A DNA stretch of 64,000 nt, from assembly GCA_001414485.1 (NCBI GenBank), contig LLEY01000057.1, forward strand, positions 62,001-126,000, written 5' to 3'. Position 1 is the stretch's first letter; each line of letters begins with the position of its first letter. The translations under genes and the position numbers were made by a program. Under the pieces are notes generated by a model that saw only the letters and a list, made by a program, of their open reading frames with translations, was not told where the DNA came from and did not search any database. Of this stretch, positions 56,780 to 64,000 are shown one piece after another. Source of the DNA: Calycina herbarum. Taxonomy: Eukaryota; Ascomycota; Leotiomycetes; Helotiales; Pezizellaceae.

Positions 56780-57601
56780 TCAATCCTCACAGGCCGCGCT
56801 CGACAAAAACTTCTTCCGATTCGCCACAGCAACCCTCACCTCATACTCACCCTCCTTTCCCATATCCTCCAACTCATCATACTTAAACCCCTGTCTCTCC
56901 TCAAACTCCCTAGCATTATCACCCACCTCCATCCCCTCCAGTTCGACACGCCCACCTTCTCTTCTTAAATTCCTCGGATCGTCTACCACATATAGAGTTT
57001 CCAGCTTTTTATACCCCGCGCCTGTACCATGTCTCCTCGCCCTGTTCATCACACCTCTCTTCAACAGCGGGAAATCCGTCGCCTCAACGGTCGACCTACA
57101 AAATATGGCCCTCGTCAAGTGAAAAAACGCCAAACATCTCACCTCCTCCAAGTCTCGCCCAACACTCTCCTTCACATCCGTGACACGAGTTATACGATGA
57201 CATTTCCAGGTATTCGCTCCACCACTCACTCGTTTCCATATAGTTTTCCATCGACATTCGGGCCCGAAATAGAGGATATCACCACCTGGCAGATCAGCGA
57301 ATAGGTTTGGGGAGTCGAAAACGAGACGGTAGCGTGCGAGTGCTATTTGTCGGGATTCGTGGCAAATGAAGAGGGCTGTGGGAGCCGGGTGGTTGTTTTT
57401 TCGCAGGAAGGATAGATCGTGGGTGTTTGTCGGAGGTGATACGACGAGGGTTCGTGGGCCGGGAAGGGAGAAGAGCCAGATTTGATGGCGGATTTCGGTA
57501 GGGAGGTTGGGGAAGGAGGGGAATGTTAGGGATGCGGGGTTGGAGTCTTGTTCGCCCCCTTCTAGTTTTTGTTCGTAGCCTGCTTTCTTAGTTTCTGCCA
57601 T
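56780..57601 (-). CDS. 2EXR-domain protein (273 aa)
   Basis: Single exon from ATG at 57601. The N-terminal third has the 2EXR signature: FPSFPNLPTEIRHQIWLFSL, then PGPRTLVV, PAPTALFICHESRQIALARY and YRLVFDSP. The 2EXR family is large in Pezizomycotina, especially Leotiomycetes, and has no settled biochemical role; many are expanded, intronless genes. The middle has YFGPECRWKTIW and a segment EVRCLAFFHLTRAIF; the end is Glu/Lys-rich. Length is usual for the family. No signal peptide or membrane span. Confidence 0.85.
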   Translation of the reverse strand: MAETKKAGYEQKLEGGEQDSNPASLTFPSFPNLPTEIRHQIWLFSLPGPRTLVVSPPTNTHDLSFLRKNNHPAPTALFICHESRQIALARYRLVFDSPNLFADLPGGDILYFGPECRWKTIWKRVSGGANTWKCHRITRVTDVKESVGRDLEEVRCLAFFHLTRAIFCRSTVEATDFPLLKRGVMNRARRHGTGAGYKKLETLYVVDDPRNLRREGGRVELEGMEVGDNAREFEERQGFKYDELEDMGKEGEYEVRVAVANRKKFLSSAACED

Positions 57602-58148
57602 GGTGCTCGTTATAATGCGCAGAAAAGGGCTTTGCTGCGTCGGATCTTCGAAGTTCTCGAGAAAGAATCAATGTGAGTGTGATGTTGAGGGGAAGTGGAT
57701 GACGTTGAAGCTTCGTACCGGCCAAACCTCGGGTTTCAGGATAACTGATGACGGGAATCCAAAACTAAACAACTGAAGAGGTGGTATTCAAAGGAACTAG
57801 CCAAGATATATTTGTATCTAAATCTATTCTAGTTACGACTTCCTCTGTCTTGTCTAAAACCCCGAAAAAGACGAGAAAACGAAGATTGCGAGAAACTAAA
57901 GGCAAAAAGCAAAATACTTTTCTCGTACTCCTCTCTCCCTTCTCCGTAGAGATGATGTTGTGGTAAGCTCCTAAGACATCTTACAATCATCGAAATTCAG
58001 AAGGTAATAGTGAAACCTGTGAATAACAACGGATGTGAAGCACCGAAAGTCCTCTTCTTAGGAAGGAAAAGTGGCAACAGGCAGAATAAGAGAGAACGGG
58101 AACACTTCCCCGTCCTTTGTGCCACTTTTCCTGTCCACAAGATCAGAC
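57602..58148. other. Intergenic between the 2EXR and TRK genes
   Basis: Contains the 2EXR promoter and the 3' end of TRK. Near 58055-58140 an inverted pair, AAAGTGGCA...TGCCACTTTTC, could form a stem. No gene supported. Confidence 0.4.
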
Positions 58149-60619
58149 TTACGCATCATGAATGCTAGGACGTACACTCATGCTTCTTCTCACAGCCTCA
58201 TCCATTTCCTCACCCTCGCCGAGCTCTCCTGGCAATAGAACCGCTCGATCGATGGCAACAGGCAAGCCACGATGACGACCACGTAACATAACGCCAATCA
58301 ATATAAGCTTACTGCCAGTCTTCCATCCTCCAGAAAATGAGTATGCTTGATCAGGAAGACCGGTAGAGATACCTACACATCCATAACCACTCACCACTTC
58401 AAAAACGACATTGAAGACTGAGTAGGTCGAAGGATCTCTTTCGAAACTCGAAGCTTCAATGATCATGATGAAGAGAACGGCGATGACTAGAAGCCAGAGA
58501 TCGTGTGAGAGCTGAGACCGGATTTGTTGACGGACAAATTGTTGTGTACCAACGCCGACGCCTCTCAAGGTTGAAAATCCAACATCTGTGTTGGTGGCTT
58601 CGGTAATGGAACGTTTAAGTTTGCCAACAGCATTGAGTTTAGGTGTTCCGACTTCGCGGTAAGGTTTGTCCTCTGCGTAAATTCCAAGAGATCGCTCTTC
58701 ATAGACGTTGGAGTGACGCATAGTAATTACGACTGGATAGACAGAAACGTACATCATGATTACGTATAACACTTGAAGACCAATTCGAAGCGAGGGAATT
58801 GAGATAATCTATGCATTTTAGTAAAAGTAATTTATGGTTGGGGTTGTGGGCTTGTAGCGAAAATTTTAACAAGTCAACTTACGTAGAATCCTCCACTTCT
58901 GACAGCAATAGCTTGGAATAGTCCATCGAGTACTCGGAATTGTTTTGGGATAACCTCCACTTTTTCGTTGCCAATATTCAACACCTCGAAAGCAGCCCAG
59001 TCAATTCCGTTGAGGCAAACGACCATGAAGAAGAGCCACCAAGTTTGGGCTGAGGGGAAGAGATTTGTGTAGACACGACGTGGATAGCGGAGGACGAATC
59101 GTAATGTTGCTTTGTGTTCGGGATGTTGGTCGGGAGAGGGGCAGACTAGGCAAAGAAGCTTGAGCATGAGATAGAGAATTAGACGAAGGAAGAGTGGATA
59201 TCTGTAAGCGAGGGTGTCAGCGAGTTAAGAAAATGTTGGTTGGCAACTGACGCAGTATTTCCGGCAAGAATCATCACACCCATGGTCATCAAAGCGTAGA
59301 CAGAGGTTTGGAATGGAATCTAGATTCTGTTAGGGACCGCAGTCGGTTTATGGAAGGCAACAAACCATGTTAGCATCTAACAGCGACATTCCCGAGTTGT
59401 TGAATGCGGAAGCTCCATTGAAGATTCCCAACCACCTATTGATAAACAAATAATTAGTCCGCACACTCTAACACTTTTGAAGAGACACTACATACCAAGG
59501 ATTGACTCCATTAATCTCAATGACACCCGCCTTATTATGAGCCATGTAAGCCCCAAGACCAAGACATCCCAAAACTTGCCAAAGTGCCCAGTACAATGGA
59601 ATAACATAAGCCAACAACGTGATAGCTCGGTACTCTACACCTCCTAAGTGTTCTCGTTCTTCCTTGGTCAAGCCATGAAACTGTGAATTACGACCCTCGG
59701 TATCTTTGCCTAGATAGGATGGGTAATGCATTTGGCTAATACTTTCATGCCCGCTTGCCTGGGATTCATGAATAGAAGTGAAGCTTTTGTTTCGGTGATT
59801 TAGTTCGGTTCGGGAACGACGGTATGAAGAAGAATTCGGATTCGCACCCACCCCAGCAAAACTTAGGACTCGATTGCTGGCTGAAGAAGAGGGGTGTGGT
59901 GCATAGTGCATGATATGGTCATGTTGAATCGGTGCGGTATCCTCGCTTCCTTCCCCCAAGACTGCTCCATCCATCATGACTTGTTTTGGTGTATCAATAC
60001 CCGAGTCCTCTGTATCTTCATTTGTGGGATATCCTTCCTCCCCGTGAGCCGGTAGCTGGGTGGCTACCGGCCCACTTTGAAGGGGCTGGGAAGTCGGGTC
60101 TCTTGGACCGGAGTGCCTACTTTCAAACTCGCTCTTATCCATAGGTTCATCCGTTGTCCTTGCTTTTTGGAGTCTCTTGATTGCCGGAAGTTCTGCAGCC
60201 GAAGAACCCATACTGCGTCTCCTTTCTCTTCTCGCTTCTCTTTGAGCCTTGACCACATAATGCAACCGCTGTTCGAATACTCTTTTTCTAGTCAAGACCG
60301 TTGAAATACTGACAAAGATCGTACTCCCAATCACAATTAAAAACCATAAAATGAACTGTTGAAAAGTATTCATCTCAGAGAGGTTGACAGTGTTGAGACC
60401 AGTTTCCGTCATTGCGGAGACGACGAGGAAGAGCGAGTCGATAAACGAAATTGAGTGGGCAGGCTTGGAAGACCCCCAAAAGATGAGGGAAAATAAGAGG
60501 CAAGTGAAAATAAAGTAGGAGTAATGGATTGTTATGAAGTTGAGAGGCGGTAAATAACCTCGAATGGTTTTGACTCGGTCGTCTTTTCTTATGGCAGCAA
60601 GGCCTCGGTTGGGAGACAT
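58149..60619 (-). CDS. TRK-family potassium transporter
   Basis: Plasma-membrane K+ uptake protein of the fungal TRK/HKT superfamily. Five exons on the minus strand: 60619-59496, 59435-59366, 59319-59252, 59201-58883, 58808-58149; 746 aa with every join in frame. The four pore repeats are visible by their filter loops: P1 MTETGLNTVNL, P2 FNNSGMSLLD (crossing exon 2), P3 AIAVRSGGFYII (crossing the last intron), P4 YGCVGISTG. Between the first and second repeats is a hydrophilic cytoplasmic loop of about 150 residues (about 135-290), Ser/Pro/Glu-rich, a site of regulation in fungal Trk proteins. The end after P4 is short and hydrophilic (EEMDEAVRRSMSVRPSIHDA). The second half of exon 5 includes a basic stretch before TMs. 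Paralogue assignment (TRK1 versus TRK2) not attempted. Confidence 0.9.
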
Positions 60620-61251
60620 GGTGGCAATTCGTGAGGTCTTGCGAGAAATGGATTTAAATGCTTAAGAGTCCAGTATTGAGGGGGAAAGTGGGCAAGTTAG
60701 ATAGCTTGTTTCTTTCTCTGAAGCTTCACCGATATTTTGGGTATTTTGTCAACTTTTGCAGGGGTCCATGTGATATGCAGAAAGCCTTGGCGTTGCCGGC
60801 CCGTCCCGACGAGCTGCCGAAGTCAATATTATCAAAGTGGCCTACTCGATTGATAACTCGTAAATTATAGAAGCAAAGATGCATTTGCGAAGAACGAGGA
60901 TTGACAACCTTCCATAAAAAAAGAGGTGTAATTACCTGATTTTTTCCTGCCTTTCAATAGTAGGTCACGCATGGGGCGATTTCACTCGTGTATCTTGATT
61001 CGCTGTAGCCTGTCCGGGCCCCACTCTGCAAGTTTGTTCTGCCTTGAGCCTACTTACCTTCCGTCATCACCACAAGGCTACAACCTCTCTTGTCTATGAG
61101 GAATACCTTCTCCCGAGACAACCCAGAGAGAACGGCTGTGATAATGGTGTCTAATGGTGGTTGAACAACCATGTCGGCACAGCCCCACAAACAGCCTCGT
61201 CGACCTGCGATATATGTTTTCGGTTTTTTTATTCCATCATTGCTATTCATC
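60620..61251. other. Intergenic between TRK and the STAND gene (divergent)
   Basis: Holds the promoters of two divergent genes. A short TATTTTTTTATTCC stretch lies just before the ATG at 61252. No other feature. Confidence 0.4.
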
Positions 61252-64000
61252 ATGGAGCCTCTAACTGCACTCGCACTTTCAGGGAATATCATCCAATTTG
61301 TTGAGTTTGGGTTCAAGTTACTCTCCAGATCAGGAGAGTTGTATAGATCCTCGGTTGGATCATTGTCAATGAATGACGAACTTGAGTTAGTCACAACTGA
61401 CCTTCAAGGCTTGATTGCTAGGTTACGGTTTTCTGCCCTGGGACAGAGACAAGGCTCCAAGTCTAGAGGACCAAGAGGCTCTGACAAGTTTCCGTGGAGT
61501 TTGTGATGAAGCGGCAAAGTTGGCCGAGGAACTGGTCGGAAGGCTGAAAAAGCTAAAGCTTGATGCCGATGGCAAAATTCGAAGGTTAATGAGCCTCAGA
61601 CTTGCAGTAAAGGGCTTGTGGAGCGAAAATGAAGTGGCCAATTTGACAACAAGACTCTGTTCTCTTCGACAAACGTTAGTGTCACATGTCTTATTCTCGA
61701 TCAGGAAAGTAAGACCTTAGGTATCACATACTGTAGCTGGTGCTAACTTGAGTATGAGAGAGAATCTTGGTGCTGAATCTTTAAGAACATCAGCACGTTT
61801 TGATAGCCTTGATCGTCAAACTCAACATATACTTACTTCAATGATCGAATCGAGTGAGCATCTTAAAGGAAACGCCTCATGGTGTTTTCGCGAGGGCTTT
61901 CATGCGCTCACAATTATGATCAGCCAGCTTCTCGGTCACCTGGAGGACAAGAATAAGAACGAACATCTACGAACTCGCGATATAGTACTAGAGAGACTGT
62001 GCGAATACCAAAGTTTTCGACTAATGAAGTCACAGATCATATCTGAAATTGAGATGTTAAACGTCTCAGACAGCTCTGAACTAAAACTACGATACTCCGT
62101 ACAAGAAGCCATTCTTAGAAGCTTAAAATACGGTATGAAAGTGTTTTAGAGGCACACCCCGAAACTTTTAAGTGGGCTTTTGCCAATTCTACCAACGCTG
62201 CACTTACATGGAACAATCTATCAGACTGGTTCAAATCTGGTAGTGGCGTATACTGGATTTGTGGAAAGGCAGGCAGTGGGAAATTCATCCTAATGAAACA
62301 CATTTACGACGATCACCAGACGCGAAAACTTATTGAGGAATGGGCTGCAGCATCTCCATTCGGCTTTGCTTCCTTTTTCGTTTGGAATAGCGGAACTTGT
62401 GATCAAAGGTCGCAGGTTGGGTTGCTCCTCTTCCAGATTTTGAGATCACACCCGGACTTATTACCTATAGTACTTCCTACTGTATGGGCTCGATGCTACT
62501 CGATCGCTGTCAAGCAAGACGAGATAACCCGGAACTACGAAGTTGACCCTTGGACCTTGCAAAGTCTAAAGGATGCATTGAGAACACTCGTTAACCAAAA
62601 AATGATTCCGTTCAAGATTGTTTTATTTATTGACGGGATTGACGAATTTCACGGCGATCACGAGGAAATGGCTCTGCTTATGCTAGAAATCACAAGATCT
62701 AAAGACATAAAGGTTTGTTTGTCAAGTCGACCATGGGTAGTCTTCGAAGGTCTTTTCAGCAGCTCGGCGATGCTCAGGCTTCAAAATCTTACCCATGCCG
62801 ACATTGAGAAGTATGTTAGAGATAAATTACATCTCAACCGCGCGTACCAACGACTTATTGTTTCGGAATGTCCATCCAAAAGAGATCTTGTACATGACAT
62901 CGTGGACAAGGCCGAAGGTGTCTTCCTGTGGGTAACACTGGTTGTACGATCTTTGCTTGATGGAATTCGCAACCGGGATGAGATGTTCCACTTGTGGAAA
63001 AGATTTGATCTCATGCCCCCAGAACTGGAGTTTTTATATGGCCATTTTTTAACTCTTTTTGAACCAATCTATTTGCCATGGGTTTCCAAGGCTTTCCAGA
63101 TCGTCCAAACCAACCAAATCAACGAGATACTGCAGCCACTTACAATTTCTGACCTTTCCTTAGCAATCAATGAAAAATCAGGGCAACAGATTTTCAAAGT
63201 CATTCAGGAGCCTCGACATACACAGGATATGGAAGGGAAACTACTGAACTTCCGCTATTCCTACCGTCTGATCAGAATAAACAGACCCTTGAAGACCTTA
63301 ACAAACGTACTGCTGCAAAAAAAAGTGCGAGGACACATTTGTGTGGTTAACAGCATGATGCTCTGGATTTCTCGAAGTTTCGAATGTTGGAAACAAGGTA
63401 TCCTCTTACTCTTTCGTTCGGTTCTTTCACAGATCAGCGAGAGATTTCCTAGCGATCAAAGAAAACTGGACGAAACATGCTCGGGATGATGACATCCACA
63501 TCTATCTAAGCACCGCAATGATGAGATCCTGCCTCATTAAGCTCCAACTTCCCCCCATTCTTATCGAAAGCCAGCTATCAATGGTTGAACCAGTCCGCGT
63601 GATTGATGTGGTAATTGATTATATGGTCTATGCTCACCACGCGGATGCGCACTGCGAGAGCCACGAAGCACAGTTTGCATTGCTGGATCAACTTCAATAT
63701 AAATTAAACAAATACGACAGCATGATGAATGGCAGAGGTAATAACCAATGGATAGTGGAGTTGATGAACCACCAAGGGGGTTCTAATGTGCAGAACCTTT
63801 TGGAACCAAGTATATTGTACAGCCTAGAAGCGTACGTCTGTAGGGAGATTTCTACGAAACGAATCGAGTCTAGGCAATTAACTGGTGAACCGCCACGCAC
63901 TTGCTTGCGCTTATAAGCCCAAGTGACAACCTCACACTCAGCACCCTTCCACCCATCGATCTCAAAATAGTGGAAGCATTACTAGAAATAGGCGCTGATC
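61252..64000 (+). pseudogene. STAND (NACHT-type) NLR-like gene with frameshifts, cut by the window edge
   Basis: The N-terminus MEPLTALALSGNIIQFVEFG is the typical fungal STAND N-terminal domain. The frame breaks near 61430 (in a T run) and continues at LPWDRDKAPSLEDQEALTSF. After a possible small intron around 61710-61750 it runs on with FDSLDRQTQHIL, breaks again near 62120, and resumes with RYESVLEAHPETFKW. The nucleotide-binding region follows: P-loop reads GKAGSGKF (about 62265), with F in place of the Ser/Thr that binds Mg-nucleotide; Walker B KIVLFIDGIDEF; sensor KVCLSSRPW. Then DUF7791-like YLPWVSKAFQIVQTN, further frame changes at about 63240-63440, a FFHRSARDFLAIKENW block, and at the edge VEALLEIGAD, the start of an ankyrin-type repeat. 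Family proteins act in fungal self/non-self or immune-like signalling; this copy looks inactive. Sequencing error is a possible alternative for single breaks. Confidence 0.75.

Noticed and set aside
63398..63433. Mini-intron GTATCC...CACAG explaining a frame break in the STAND gene
   Set aside because: The conserved FFHRSARDFL block runs across its 3' end, so removing it would delete conserved residues.

Overview
The window looks like nuclear DNA of a filamentous ascomycete (Pezizomycotina; a leotiomycete is my best guess, from the transposon families, the 2EXR gene and the STAND gene). The evidence is short GT-AG introns with CTAAC-type branch sites, fungal housekeeping proteins, and a 45-kb block of transposons that carries the signature of repeat-induced point mutation (RIP). 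In the RIP block CpA/TpG is almost absent and TpA is greatly enriched, while CpG is retained. Nearly every in-frame stop in the old polyproteins sits where CAA, CAG or TGG would be expected.

Layout. 1-3598: 3' part of a plus-strand Ty3/gypsy element with its 3' LTR. 3599-4517: AT-rich, nothing recognised. 4518-4792: an un-RIPed solo LTR with a TATAT target duplication. 4800-8560: an island of normal composition with tRNA-like sequences, including a tRNA-Asp gene that carries a second, spliceosomal-looking insertion, and one small candidate protein gene. 8565-9290: 5' end of another gypsy family. 9290-11108: a 1.8-kb palindrome whose arms each carry a gag-like gene. 11112-46681: a nested stack of minus-strand gypsy elements.

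The nest can be read from target-site duplications. A gypsy element A (LTRs at 14835-15280 and 45719-46173) was hit by an intact-structure gypsy element B (16066-21744, TSD CTCTT) and by a gypsy element C (23232-43152, TSD CTAGC). The left LTR of C was hit by a Helitron-type element (23385-37784), and that was hit by a gypsy element D (24630-30669, TSD GTTAT). When the insertions are removed the host element is restored at each junction.

46682-64000 is gene-bearing DNA of normal composition. It holds, in order: TFIIH/CAK assembly factor TFB3/MAT1 (minus) and a NudC-type CS-domain protein (plus) from a shared 265-bp promoter; the ribophorin II/SWP1 subunit of oligosaccharyltransferase (minus); a secreted Ser/Ala-rich probable GPI protein (plus); a secreted single-pass membrane protein (plus); a 2EXR-domain protein (minus); a TRK potassium transporter (minus); and a frameshifted STAND (NACHT-type) gene running off the right edge (plus). 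Two kinds of small hairpin repeats lie among them, one inside an intron. The genes form no evident pathway; they are ordinary neighbours beside a RIP-silenced compartment.
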